64,000 nt of DNA from Peptoniphilus genitalis (GTDB taxonomy: Bacteria > Bacillota > Clostridia > Tissierellales > Peptoniphilaceae). This document shows positions 34,536-43,601 of the stretch, one piece after another; the stretch's first letter is position 1, and each line of letters begins with the position of its first letter. The position numbers and the translations under genes are program-made. Location of the stretch: contig NZ_CP097885.1 of assembly GCF_023614525.1 (NCBI RefSeq), positions 1,548,501 through 1,612,500 on the forward strand. The letters are read 5' to 3'. Under the pieces are notes generated by a model. It was not told the origin of the DNA, made no database searches, and was given only the letters and a program-made list of their open reading frames with translations.

Positions 34536-35376
34536 TTTACTAGAAAAATTTAATAATTATTTGAGCTCCCTACTTGAGTATGACAACAGCCCACAACACA
34601 AGGTTATTGACTCTATGAAGTACTCCCTCTTTTCTGGTGGCAAGAGGATAAGGCCTCTTCTTTCTCTTATAACTTTTTGTGAATTTTCTGAAGATTCTTT
34701 AGACAAGATTCTTCCCTTTGCAGCTGCAATTGAAATGATACACACTTATTCACTTATTCACGACGACCTTCCAGCTATGGATGACGATGACTTTAGAAGG
34801 GAAAAGCCAACAAACCACAAGGTTTACTCTGAGGGGATTGCAATCTTAGCAGGTGATGGACTCTTAAACATGTCTATGGAAATCCTCTTGAGACATATCG
34901 AAAATATTGAAGATCCTGAGGATCTAAAGCGTGCCATGAGGGCAATGAAATACATCTACAATGCCACAGGTGTAAATGGAATGATTGGTGGTCAAACAAT
35001 TGATATAAGTAGGGACGTTGCTGATTACACAGAAGATGACTGTGAAAATATGTACAAGTTAAAGACTGGAGCCCTTATTAAGGCTTCTGTTGTAGTTGGT
35101 GGTATCATAGCAGGTCTTGACCCAGATAATATCACTAAGCTTGCAAGGTTTGGCGAGTCCATAGGTATTGCCTACCAATTTGAAGATGACCTCTTAGATG
35201 AAGAAAAGGATCCTGACAGTGGCGAGATTAATATGCTTCTCTTTAAGGACAAGGAAGACCTTCAAAATGAAATTATAGACTTAACTAATGGGGCCTATGA
35301 AGCTCTTGATGGTCTTGAACTTAAGGAAGATGTACTGAAGAATTTTGCAGCAAAACTTGTAAATAGGAGTAAGTAA
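34519..35376 (+). CDS. ispA: Farnesyl/geranylgeranyl diphosphate synthase (IspA-type)
   Basis: 285 aa from ATG 34519, with GAGGA eight bases upstream; the frame is open further upstream into xseB but homology begins here. The first Asp-rich motif is Asp82-Asp83-Leu-Pro-Ala-Met-Asp88, and the second is FEDDLLDEEKD. It condenses IPP with allylic diphosphates and fits with ispH at 46 kb. tlyA starts within its stop codon. Chain length was not predicted. Confidence 0.93.
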   Translation: MRDLDNLLEKFNNYLSSLLEYDNSPQHKVIDSMKYSLFSGGKRIRPLLSLITFCEFSEDSLDKILPFAAAIEMIHTYSLIHDDLPAMDDDDFRREKPTNHKVYSEGIAILAGDGLLNMSMEILLRHIENIEDPEDLKRAMRAMKYIYNATGVNGMIGGQTIDISRDVADYTEDDCENMYKLKTGALIKASVVVGGIIAGLDPDNITKLARFGESIGIAYQFEDDLLDEEKDPDSGEINMLLFKDKEDLQNEIIDLTNGAYEALDGLELKEDVLKNFAAKLVNRSK

Positions 35377-36176
35377 TGGCAAAAAAACGAGCAGATGTCT
35401 TATTAGTTGAAAAGGGCCTAATTGATTCAAGGGAAAAGGCCAAGAGGCTAATAATGGAAGGCAAAGTTTTTATAGGAACAGACAGGGTGGACAAGCCTGG
35501 GACCCAACTAAAGGAAGATGAAAAAATCTACATCAAGGGTCTTGAAGACTCCTTTGTGTCTCGTGGTGGTCACAAGCTTGAGAAGATGATCGATGATTAT
35601 GAAATTGATCTTACTGATGCAGTTTGTGTTGACATTGGAGCTTCAACGGGAGGCTTTACTCACTGCATGCTAAAGCATGGGGCAAAAAAAGTTTATGCCA
35701 TAGATGTTGGCTACAACCAACTTGACTACAAGCTAAGGATGGACGATAGAGTTGTCTCTCTTGAGAGGACCAACATAAGATATTTTGACAAGGATATAAT
35801 AGAAGAAGATGTTTCCTTTATTTCTATTGATGTTTCCTTTATTTCACTTGAACTTGTTCTTCCTGTTGCCAAGGACATCTTGGGTCCTCAAGGTGAAATT
35901 GTCGCTCTTGTTAAGCCACAATTTGAAGCGGGCAAGGGAAAAGTTGGCAAGGGTGGAATTGTAAGAGACAAAAAAGTACATATTGAAGTAATAGAAAAAA
36001 TAATTGACCTTGCAGGAGAGCTAGGATTTAATATCAAGGCTTTAACAAATTCTCCAATTAAGGGGACAAGTGGCAACATAGAATTTTTAATTTACTTGTC
36101 AAATTATGGAGAAGCTTCTGAGACTTTTGATGCCAAGGAAATTGTAAACAAGGCTTATGAAAATTTAAATGATTAG
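35376..36176 (+). CDS. tlyA: TlyA-family rRNA 2'-O-methyltransferase / hemolysin A homolog
   Basis: 266 aa. An S4 RNA-binding domain (1-62: KRADVLLVEKGLIDSREKAKRLIMEGKV) is followed by an FtsJ-like SAM domain (VCVDIGASTGGFTHCMLKHGAKKVYAIDVGYNQL). The K-D-K-E-type residues appear in FISIDVSFISLE and LVKPQFEAGK. TlyA methylates ribose in 16S and 23S rRNA. The hemolysin label is historical. Its place between ispA and recN is common in Clostridia; no argR gene is present between tlyA and recN. Confidence 0.93.
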   Translation: MAKKRADVLLVEKGLIDSREKAKRLIMEGKVFIGTDRVDKPGTQLKEDEKIYIKGLEDSFVSRGGHKLEKMIDDYEIDLTDAVCVDIGASTGGFTHCMLKHGAKKVYAIDVGYNQLDYKLRMDDRVVSLERTNIRYFDKDIIEEDVSFISIDVSFISLELVLPVAKDILGPQGEIVALVKPQFEAGKGKVGKGGIVRDKKVHIEVIEKIIDLAGELGFNIKALTNSPIKGTSGNIEFLIYLSNYGEASETFDAKEIVNKAYENLND

Positions 36177-36183
36177 GTGAAAT

Positions 36184-37845
36184 ATGCTTTTAGAGTTAAA
36201 TATCGAAAATTTTGCAATAATTGAAAATATGAAAATTGAATTTGAACCTGGTCTTAATGTCTTAACTGGAGAGACAGGTTCTGGTAAGTCAATAATCATA
36301 GATTCTCTTGGACTTGTTCTTGGTCAAAGGGCCAACAAGGACATTATAAAAAAGGGGAAGGACAGGGCCTTTATTGAGGCTGTTTTTTCGTCTTATGATG
36401 AGGAAACCAAGGACCTTCTTCTTGAATATGGCATTGAGTCAGGGGACCTAGTAGTTGTTTCAAAAGAAATTCGTGAAAAGGGTCCTACTATTACTAGGGT
36501 CAACAACAGGACAGTGACATCGCAAATCCTTTCAAAGATTTCAAGTCATCTAATCGATATTTTTGCTCAGCATGAATCCATTTCCCTTATGGATAACAAA
36601 AACCAGTTAAAATTAATTGATGACTTTTCTGGTAAGGACCAAGGTCAACTTCTTAGTAACTTAAAGGACCTTGTTCATGAGATAAATTCTTTAAAAAATG
36701 AGTACCATGATAAGTCTACTATGGAACAAAGTAAGGATAGGGAGATAGACCTGCTTGAATATCAAATAAAAGAAATTGAAGACGCTGGTCTAAGTGACTA
36801 CGACGACGAAGAGCTTTATGATGACTTTAACGTCCTTAACAATATGACAGATACTTTGATAAAATTATCTGAAGCCAAGTCCCTAATCAATGAAGGCTAC
36901 GAGACGTCTTCTCTTGAAGACATCTTAGACAAGGTAATTGCCAATGTAGTTGAAGTAACAAGATACAACAAGGACTTAAAGGAAGTCGAAGAAAACCTAG
37001 AAGACATAAGATTTAGGATTTCCGACATTGCCAAGGACCTCGACAGGTATGTAAGCTCTAGTGAAGTTGACGAAGAAAGACTTCAATTTTTAAGGGAAAG
37101 AATAGACCTTGTAAACAATTTAAAATTAAAGTATGGAAATAATGTAAAGACCATAAATTCTTTTTATGAAGAGATTAGTGAAAGACTTAGGTTTTTACAA
37201 AATTTTGAAGACAATTTAAATAAACTCTTAAAGAAAATTGAAGAGAAAGAAGCTGAAGCCACAGTTCTTGCAGAGAAGATTAGTCAAAACAGGAAAAAGA
37301 CTTCAGAAATTCTTGAGAAAAAAGTTGAAGAAGAGATCAACAAGTTAAATATAAAGGACGCAAAATTTAAAATTGAAATAAAAGAAAAAGAACTTTCTTT
37401 TGATGGGATTGACAAGATTGAATTCTTAATTGCACCAAACCTTGGTCAAGACCTTATGCCAATGGCAAAGGTTGCATCTGGTGGTGAAATGTCAAGAATT
37501 ATGCTTGGTTTCAAGTCCATAATTGCAGAAAAGGACAACATTCCAACTCTTGTCTTTGATGAAATAGATACGGGTATAAGTGGAAAGACAGCTCAGATAG
37601 TTGGCAATAAGATAAATGAAGTTTCAAAGGATAGACAAGTTATAGTAATTTCTCACTTGCCACAAATTGTTGCCCTTGCGGACACGCACTTTGCAATAAA
37701 AAAAGATGTGGTTAACAATAGCACAATTTCTACAATTGACAAATTAAGCTACGACGAGAGAGTTAATGAAGTTGCTAGATTAATTGGCGGAATGAATGTA
37801 AGTGAAATTGCAATTGAAACGGCAAAGGAAATGATTGGTGATTAA
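36184..37845 (+). CDS. recN: DNA repair protein RecN
   Basis: 553-aa SMC-like ATPase of double-strand-break repair. Walker A GETGSGKSIIIDSLGLVLG (about 31-49), long central coiled coils, then the signature VASGGEMSRIMLG and Walker B PTLVFDEIDTGISGKTA. Full length. AGGTGA before ATG. The NUDIX gene starts directly after its stop. Confidence 0.96.
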   Translation: MLLELNIENFAIIENMKIEFEPGLNVLTGETGSGKSIIIDSLGLVLGQRANKDIIKKGKDRAFIEAVFSSYDEETKDLLLEYGIESGDLVVVSKEIREKGPTITRVNNRTVTSQILSKISSHLIDIFAQHESISLMDNKNQLKLIDDFSGKDQGQLLSNLKDLVHEINSLKNEYHDKSTMEQSKDREIDLLEYQIKEIEDAGLSDYDDEELYDDFNVLNNMTDTLIKLSEAKSLINEGYETSSLEDILDKVIANVVEVTRYNKDLKEVEENLEDIRFRISDIAKDLDRYVSSSEVDEERLQFLRERIDLVNNLKLKYGNNVKTINSFYEEISERLRFLQNFEDNLNKLLKKIEEKEAEATVLAEKISQNRKKTSEILEKKVEEEINKLNIKDAKFKIEIKEKELSFDGIDKIEFLIAPNLGQDLMPMAKVASGGEMSRIMLGFKSIIAEKDNIPTLVFDEIDTGISGKTAQIVGNKINEVSKDRQVIVISHLPQIVALADTHFAIKKDVVNNSTISTIDKLSYDERVNEVARLIGGMNVSEIAIETAKEMIGD

Positions 37846-38397
37846 ATGACAAATTCAAATTATGAAGAAAGAACTATGAAATCTACAAAGATTTTTGACG
37901 GTAAGGTCCTGCAACTTAGGGTGGATACTGTTGAGATGGAGGGACAAAAGTACACTAAGAGAGAGATAGTGGAAAGACATCCATCTGTAGGCATAGTTGC
38001 CATAACTGAAGATGATGAAATTGTTCTTATAAAACAATATAGGAAGGCCATTGACAAAGAGATTTATGAAATCCCAGCAGGAATGGTTGATTTTGGAGAG
38101 GAACCTCAAAAGGCTGCCTTGAGAGAGCTTAAGGAAGAAACTGGTTACGAGGCCAAAAAGTCTGACTATCTTGCAGAAATTTATTCTTCACCAGGTTTTA
38201 CAAATGAAAAATTATTTATTTTTTATGCAGAGGACTTAAGTCTTGGCGACCAAGACCTTGATGAGTTTGAGCACCTTTCTGTTGAAAAGATAAAATTTGA
38301 TGAGGCTCTTAAACTTGTTAATTTAGGCGAGATAAACGACTCAAAGAGTGTGGCAGGCATTCTTTACTACAATAACTTTAGGAGGAATAATGAATAA
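37846..38397 (+). CDS. NUDIX hydrolase (ADP-ribose pyrophosphatase-like)
   Basis: 183 aa. The Nudix box is complete: GMVDFGEEPQKAALRELKEETGYE. The N-terminal strands and the QYRKAIDKEIYEIPAG segment match ADP-ribose diphosphatases, so ADP-ribose is the probable substrate. An internal ATG in EERTMKSTK is an alternative start. It overlaps the phosphorylase gene by 8 nt. Confidence 0.9.
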   Translation: MTNSNYEERTMKSTKIFDGKVLQLRVDTVEMEGQKYTKREIVERHPSVGIVAITEDDEIVLIKQYRKAIDKEIYEIPAGMVDFGEEPQKAALRELKEETGYEAKKSDYLAEIYSSPGFTNEKLFIFYAEDLSLGDQDLDEFEHLSVEKIKFDEALKLVNLGEINDSKSVAGILYYNNFRRNNE

Positions 38398-39190
38398 ATC
38401 CATTGACTATATAAAAGAAAAAATTAAAAACCAACCTGAGATTGGTATTGTACTTGGATCAGGCCTAGGCGACTTTGCCGATGCCATTGAAGATAAAGTT
38501 GAAATTCCTTACACAGAAATTCCTGGTTTTCCAGTTTCAACAGTTAAGGGACACGATGGAAAACTAATTTTTGGTCACATAAATTCTAAGGAAGTTTGCG
38601 TAATGAAGGGAAGAATCCACTATTACGAAGGCTACGACATCAAGGAAGTTGTCTATCCAATAGAAGTTCTTGCAGGCCTTGGAATTAAAACTATAATTCT
38701 AACAAATGCAGCAGGTGGAGTTAACACTGACTTTGAACCAGCAGACCTTATGATTATCACGGACCACATCAACCTAATGGGCAAGAACCCACTTATTGGA
38801 CCTAACGATGAAGACCTTGGACCAAGATTCCCTGATATGACAGACCTTTATAACAAAGAACTTGTTGAGATCGCAGAAAATTCTGCAAAAAAACTTGGCA
38901 TAGACATTAAAGAGGGAGTTTACATGTACTTCACTGGACCTTCTTATGAAACTGCAGCTGAAGTAAGGATGGCAAGAATCCTTGGAGCAGATGCTGTTGG
39001 CATGAGTACAGTTCCAGAAGCAATTATTGCAAGACACAGGGGCTTAAAGATTTTAGGTATTTCAACGATTACGAACATGTCTACAGGTATTCTTGACACT
39101 CCACTTGATCACACAGAAGTTGTTGAAGTTGGGAAAGAAGTTGCAGGCAAGTTTAAAGAACTATTAAAAGAAATAATTGAGGAAATTTAA
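38390..39190 (+). CDS. punA: Purine-nucleoside phosphorylase
   Basis: 266 aa from ATG 38390 with AGGAGG four bases upstream. The trimeric class motifs are GIVLGSGLGDFAD, GRIHYYEGY, TNAAGGVN, MYFTGPSYETAAEVR and GADAVGMSTVPE with the Asn in STITNMSTG. It splits (deoxy)inosine and guanosine. With pdp next door it forms a nucleoside-salvage pair. Confidence 0.94.
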   Translation: MNKSIDYIKEKIKNQPEIGIVLGSGLGDFADAIEDKVEIPYTEIPGFPVSTVKGHDGKLIFGHINSKEVCVMKGRIHYYEGYDIKEVVYPIEVLAGLGIKTIILTNAAGGVNTDFEPADLMIITDHINLMGKNPLIGPNDEDLGPRFPDMTDLYNKELVEIAENSAKKLGIDIKEGVYMYFTGPSYETAAEVRMARILGADAVGMSTVPEAIIARHRGLKILGISTITNMSTGILDTPLDHTEVVEVGKEVAGKFKELLKEIIEEI

Positions 39191-40491
39191 TGAACTTTTT
39201 AGATATTATTCAAAAGAAAAAAGAAAATAAAGTTTTAAATCAAAGTGAAATAGAATTTTTTATAGAAAATTATGTAAAGGGAGAGATTCCTGACTACCAA
39301 GTTTCTGCCTTTTTAATGGCAATTTATTTTAATAAGTTAAACTTAGATGAAACTTATTATCTTACAAAGGCCATGATTGACTCAGGAGAAACTGTGGACT
39401 TATCAGAAGTTCCTGGTTCAAAAGTTGACAAGCACTCAACAGGTGGAGTTGGCGACACAGTTACCCTTGTCCTTGGACCCCTACTTGCATCAGTGGGACT
39501 TGTCTTTGCCAAGATGAGTGGAAGGGGACTTGGTCATACAGGAGGAACTCTTGACAAGCTTGAAGCAATTCCTGGATTTAACATAAATATTGGCGGAAGA
39601 GATTTTATTGAAATCCTAAAAAAATCCAACATTGCAGTAATTGGTCAAACAGAAAATATTGTTCCAGCAGATAAGCTTTTATATGCTCTAAGAGATGCAA
39701 CAGCGACTGTAGATAATGTTAGCTTAATAGCATCTTCTATCCTTTCAAAGAAAATTGCACTGGGAACAGATGCCCTAGTTCTTGATGTTAAGGTTGGAAA
39801 TGGTGCCTTTATGAAGGACCTTCCATCAGCAGTAGAACTATCAAAGCTAATGGTTGAACTTGGCAAAAAATTTGGAAGAAACACTAAGGCAATTATCACT
39901 AGCATGGAAGAGCCTCTTGGCGATGCCATAGGTAATAGCCTAGAGGTTATTGAGGCAATAAACATCCTAAAGGGCAAGAAGGAAGGTCACTTAAAGGATA
40001 TTGCTCTAAGAATTGGTGCCAAGTTAATGCTAATGGAAGGCATTTCATCTTCTGAAGAAGAGGCAATAAAAGTTCTTGAAGGAAAGATAAGTGATGGATC
40101 TGCTGCCCTAAAATTCAAAGAAATGGTTGAGCTTCAAGGTGGAGACAAGACTTACATTGATGACACAGATAAATTTAAAAAATCTTCAATAATAAAAGAA
40201 ATTTATGCAGAAGAGTCTGGCTACGTTAAATCCATTGAGGCAATTGAAATTGGAATTGCATCAAGAGACTTGGGAGCTGGAAGACATAAGAAGGGAGATG
40301 TCCTTGACTTAAGTGCAGGAATTTATCTTCACAAAAAAATTGGCGACCTTGTAGAAAAGGGCGACAAGCTTGCTACAATTTACACAGAAAAAGAAAATGA
40401 AGTTGAGGGAGCGATCCAAAGAATCAAGGCTGCCTATGCTTTTTCTGATAAGAAGGAAGATTATAAATTAGTTTTAGAAGGGATTGATTGA
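39190..40491 (+). CDS. pdp: Pyrimidine-nucleoside phosphorylase
   Basis: 433 aa. The phosphate-binding segment is KVDKHSTGGVGDTVTLVL, with the conserved KMSGRGLGHTGGTLDKLE and the C-terminal domain ASRDLGAGRHKKGD. It phosphorolyses uridine, thymidine and deoxyuridine. It overlaps the purine phosphorylase by one base. The family also contains thymidine phosphorylase; the split from DeoA is not certain by eye. Confidence 0.94.
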   Translation: MNFLDIIQKKKENKVLNQSEIEFFIENYVKGEIPDYQVSAFLMAIYFNKLNLDETYYLTKAMIDSGETVDLSEVPGSKVDKHSTGGVGDTVTLVLGPLLASVGLVFAKMSGRGLGHTGGTLDKLEAIPGFNINIGGRDFIEILKKSNIAVIGQTENIVPADKLLYALRDATATVDNVSLIASSILSKKIALGTDALVLDVKVGNGAFMKDLPSAVELSKLMVELGKKFGRNTKAIITSMEEPLGDAIGNSLEVIEAINILKGKKEGHLKDIALRIGAKLMLMEGISSSEEEAIKVLEGKISDGSAALKFKEMVELQGGDKTYIDDTDKFKKSSIIKEIYAEESGYVKSIEAIEIGIASRDLGAGRHKKGDVLDLSAGIYLHKKIGDLVEKGDKLATIYTEKENEVEGAIQRIKAAYAFSDKKEDYKLVLEGID

Positions 40492-40492
40492 A

Positions 40493-41125
40493 ATGAATAA
40501 CTTAGATATTGTATCAATATTAATAAACATTATTGCCCTAATGGTGGCAATAATTCCTCACGAGATAGCTCACGGCTATGTGGCCTATCTCTGTGGAGAT
40601 ACAACTGCAAAGGATGACGGAAGACTTAGCTTAAACCCACTGCATCACATTGACCCTGTGGGTTTAATTTCTATGGTCATTTTTAGGTTTGGTTGGGCAA
40701 AGGCTGTGCCTATTAACCCTTATAGGTTTAAGGGAAATAGAAAAGTCGCATCACTTTTAGTTTCTCTTGCAGGAGTCTTTACTAACTTTGTACTTGGACT
40801 TATATCAGGGATAATTTTAGTTTACTTAAACTACAAGTCATCTGCCTTGGTGCCACTTTTCACATCAATCTTTTGGTACAATATTATGCTTGGCGTCTTT
40901 AACCTTGTGCCCCTTCCACCACTTGATGGGTCAAAGGTCTTGGCGACATTTTTGCCAGAAAATTTGGAATACAAGTTTTATAGGTACGAAAAATATTTTT
41001 ACTTTGTATTAGTCATAATGATTTTTTCTGGACTTGTTGACAAATTTATTGGGCCAATTGTCTATGGAATAATCAATGGAATTATTTCTTTGGGAATTAA
41101 TTTATGGAATACAATATTGTTTTAA
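40493..41125 (+). CDS. Site-2-protease-like M50 membrane metalloprotease
   Basis: 210 aa from ATG 40493; an in-frame TTG at 40484 is an alternative. The zinc motif is His23-Glu-Ile-Ala-His27 in the first membrane helix, with the third ligand in PLPPLDGSK. It belongs to the minimal rseP/SpoIVFB-like YwhC group without a PDZ domain. The substrate is unknown. It overlaps scpA by 22 nt, a frequent neighbour in Clostridia. Confidence 0.92.
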   Translation: MNNLDIVSILINIIALMVAIIPHEIAHGYVAYLCGDTTAKDDGRLSLNPLHHIDPVGLISMVIFRFGWAKAVPINPYRFKGNRKVASLLVSLAGVFTNFVLGLISGIILVYLNYKSSALVPLFTSIFWYNIMLGVFNLVPLPPLDGSKVLATFLPENLEYKFYRYEKYFYFVLVIMIFSGLVDKFIGPIVYGIINGIISLGINLWNTILF

Positions 41126-41850
41126 AAACTTATGAAGGTCCAATGGATCTTCTTTTAGATTTAATAAAAGAAAATGAAATAGATATTTACGACATACCAA
41201 TTTTTAAAATTACTGAAGAATTTTTAAAATACATTGAGAACATGAAGAAGTTAAACCTAACTCTCACTTCAGATTTTATTTTAATGGCTTCAACTCTTTT
41301 AGAGATAAAGTCCAAGATGCTTCTACCTAAGAAGGAGGACCTAGATGAAGAGGTCGAAGAGGAAGAAGACCCAAGGCAGGACTTGGTGGAAAGTCTCTTG
41401 GAGTATAAGAGGTACAAGGAAGCTTCAGAAATTTTAAAAGTTCAAGAAGAGTATGAGTCTAAGTCCTTTTACAAGCTTAGGACAGAAATTTTTTCCATGA
41501 ACGAAATAGACTTCTTAAAGGATTCTAACGTGGATAAGCTTTCTCTTGCCTTTTTTAACATCTTAAAAAGATACAAGGACAAGGAAGTAGTTGGGATTGA
41601 AAGGGAGTACTTCAAGGTTGAAGATGCTGCCAGAAAGATTAAACTTGCCCTTCACAAGAATAAGGAAATAAAATTTAGCGAACTCTTAGTAGATATAGTT
41701 TACAAGGTGGATGTCATAACTTATTTTTTGGGCATGTTGGAACTAATTAAGAACGAGTACATCCTTGCAGAACAAAGCGATAATTTTGCAGATATTTTAA
41801 TTAAAGAGAGAGAATACAATGGACAGGAACAGGCTGAAATCAATAATTGA
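41104..41850 (+). CDS. scpA: Segregation and condensation protein A
   Basis: 248-aa kleisin of the SMC condensin. N-domain YEGPMDLLLDLIKENEIDIYDIPI binds the SMC neck, and the C-terminal winged helix (about 170-240) contacts the SMC head. It overlaps scpB by 32 nt. The smc gene is not in this window. Confidence 0.95.
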   Translation: MEYNIVLKTYEGPMDLLLDLIKENEIDIYDIPIFKITEEFLKYIENMKKLNLTLTSDFILMASTLLEIKSKMLLPKKEDLDEEVEEEEDPRQDLVESLLEYKRYKEASEILKVQEEYESKSFYKLRTEIFSMNEIDFLKDSNVDKLSLAFFNILKRYKDKEVVGIEREYFKVEDAARKIKLALHKNKEIKFSELLVDIVYKVDVITYFLGMLELIKNEYILAEQSDNFADILIKEREYNGQEQAEINN

Positions 41851-42346
41851 ATCAATTCTTTTCATCTGGGGCGACCCCATAAGTTTAGAGGACCTTGCAT
41901 CAAGCTTAGAACTTAGGAAGGACTACGCAAGGGAAATCCTCTTAGAGATGAAGGAAAATTATAAAAATGAAACGTCAGGACTAAGACTTAGGGAAGTTGA
42001 TGGGAAGTTTCAACTGGGAACTAAGCAAGAAAATGAACCCTATTTAAAAAATTTGATCCAAGAAAAAAATGAAAAAAATCTTTCAAAACCTGCCCTTGAA
42101 ACTCTTTCTATTATTGCCTACAAGCAGCCAGTGACAAAGTTAGAGGTAGAGGAACTAAGGGGAGTTAATTGCGACTCAACTATTAAGGGACTTTTGGATT
42201 TTGATTTAATAGAAGTTTCTGGCAAATTAGATAGGATTGGTCATCCTAATCTTTATTCCACAACAGAAAAATTTTTACAAAAATTTGGCATGGAAAACTT
42301 GGAAGAGCTGCCTGACTTAAAGGAATTAGAGGAGGAATCTAATTGA
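41819..42346 (+). CDS. scpB: Segregation and condensation protein B
   Basis: 175 aa, two winged-helix domains that dimerise on ScpA. Motifs: KSIIESILFIWGDPISLEDLA and LSIIAYKQPVTKLEVEELRGVNCDSTIKGLL. It overlaps scpA (32 nt) and rluB (4 nt), the standard scpA-scpB-rluB order. Confidence 0.95.
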   Translation: MDRNRLKSIIESILFIWGDPISLEDLASSLELRKDYAREILLEMKENYKNETSGLRLREVDGKFQLGTKQENEPYLKNLIQEKNEKNLSKPALETLSIIAYKQPVTKLEVEELRGVNCDSTIKGLLDFDLIEVSGKLDRIGHPNLYSTTEKFLQKFGMENLEELPDLKELEEESN

Positions 42347-43050
42347 GATTACAAAAATACATGGCTCACTGTGGAGCTGCATCGAGAAGAAAGTGCGAAG
42401 AGTTTATAAAGGAAGGACTTGTTAAGGTCAACGACAAGCTAGTGACAGAACTTGGAACAAAAATTGATCCCAATGTTGACAGGGTCTACCTTGATGGAAA
42501 AAGGCTAACACTTGAAGGCAAAAAAGTTTATATGATTTTAAATAAACCCATTGGAGTTGTAACATCTGCATCTGATGAAAAGGATAGGCCAACAGTAACA
42601 GACCTTGTGCCAGATGACTACAGGGTCTATCCAGTGGGAAGACTTGACATTGACACAACAGGTCTAGTCTTTCTTACAAATGATGGTCAACTTGCTAATA
42701 TTATGATGCACCCAAGATATAAAATTGGGAAAAAATATATTGTAACTGTTGATGGAACTCCTAATGCTCGCGAGCTTTCTATCTTGAGAGAGGGACTTAA
42801 CATTAGGGACTTAAAAACTTCTCCAGCAAATGTAAAGATTTTAAAATCCTTTAAACAAGATTCTATTATAGAAATTGAAATTTTTGAAGGACAAAACCAT
42901 CAAGTGAAGAGGATGTTTGATTACATTGGCCACAAGGTTAAGAAGCTAAAGAGAATTTCCATGGGGGAAATTCAACTCTTAGACCTTGAACCAGGGAACT
43001 ACAGATATCTTAGTGAAAAAGAAGTTAAGTATCTAAAGGGATTAAAATGA
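42343..43050 (+). CDS. rluB: 23S rRNA pseudouridine synthase (RluB family)
   Basis: 235 aa from TTG 42343 (GAGGAGG upstream). An S4 domain (1-60) precedes the RsuA/RluB catalytic domain with GRLDIDTTGLVFLTNDGQ, where the Asp is catalytic, and GQNHQVKRMFDYIGHKV. It probably makes pseudouridine 2605 (E. coli numbering) near the peptidyl-transferase centre; the RsuA or RluE target cannot be excluded by eye. It overlaps mnmM by 4 nt. Confidence 0.93.
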   Translation: MRLQKYMAHCGAASRRKCEEFIKEGLVKVNDKLVTELGTKIDPNVDRVYLDGKRLTLEGKKVYMILNKPIGVVTSASDEKDRPTVTDLVPDDYRVYPVGRLDIDTTGLVFLTNDGQLANIMMHPRYKIGKKYIVTVDGTPNARELSILREGLNIRDLKTSPANVKILKSFKQDSIIEIEIFEGQNHQVKRMFDYIGHKVKKLKRISMGEIQLLDLEPGNYRYLSEKEVKYLKGLK

Positions 43051-43601
43051 TAGTAAAGGAAAAGTATTTTGAGATAGTGGATGAAGCCCTATCTCATAAT
43101 TTTTTAGGAAAAATTGCAGTTGATGCAACTGTGGGCAAGGGCAATGATACCTTAAAACTCTTAAAGGCTGTTGGCAAAGATGGATTTGTCTATGGTTTTG
43201 ATGTCCAAGAAGAGGCCTTAAGTAAGGCAAGAGACTTGTTAAAAGCCTATGACAATTATGAATTATTTTTAGATTCTCACGCAAACATAGACAGGCTTGA
43301 AAGTTTTGACCTTGTTATTTATAATCTTGGTTTTTTGCCAGGGTCTGATAAAAAAATTACAACCTTAAGGGAGTCAACTCTTGAGTCTTTAAAAAAAGCC
43401 ACAGAAAAAATAAATGAAGCTGGAATAATAATTGTGGTTTCATACCTGGGTCACGAAAACTCTCTTGAAGAGAGAGAAGGTGTGGATGAATTCCTAAAGT
43501 CTCTTGATCAAAAAATCTTTAAGGTAGAGAAGAGAGAATTTTATAATCAAGAACACAATCCACCCATTGTTTACTTAATTGAGAAGAAGGTGACGAGATG
43601 A
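43047..43601 (+). CDS. mnmM: tRNA mnm5s2U34 methyltransferase MnmM (YtqB family)
   Basis: 184 aa, Rossmann SAM-dependent methylase. AVDATVGKGNDTLKLLKAVG is the SAM loop, IYNLGFLPGSDKKITT the family motif and the C-terminal NPPIVYLIEKK a further mark. The YtqB family was shown to complete mnm5s2U34 in Gram-positive tRNAs that lack MnmC. It overlaps rluB and the FAD oxidoreductase gene. Confidence 0.88.
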   Translation: MIVKEKYFEIVDEALSHNFLGKIAVDATVGKGNDTLKLLKAVGKDGFVYGFDVQEEALSKARDLLKAYDNYELFLDSHANIDRLESFDLVIYNLGFLPGSDKKITTLRESTLESLKKATEKINEAGIIIVVSYLGHENSLEEREGVDEFLKSLDQKIFKVEKREFYNQEHNPPIVYLIEKKVTR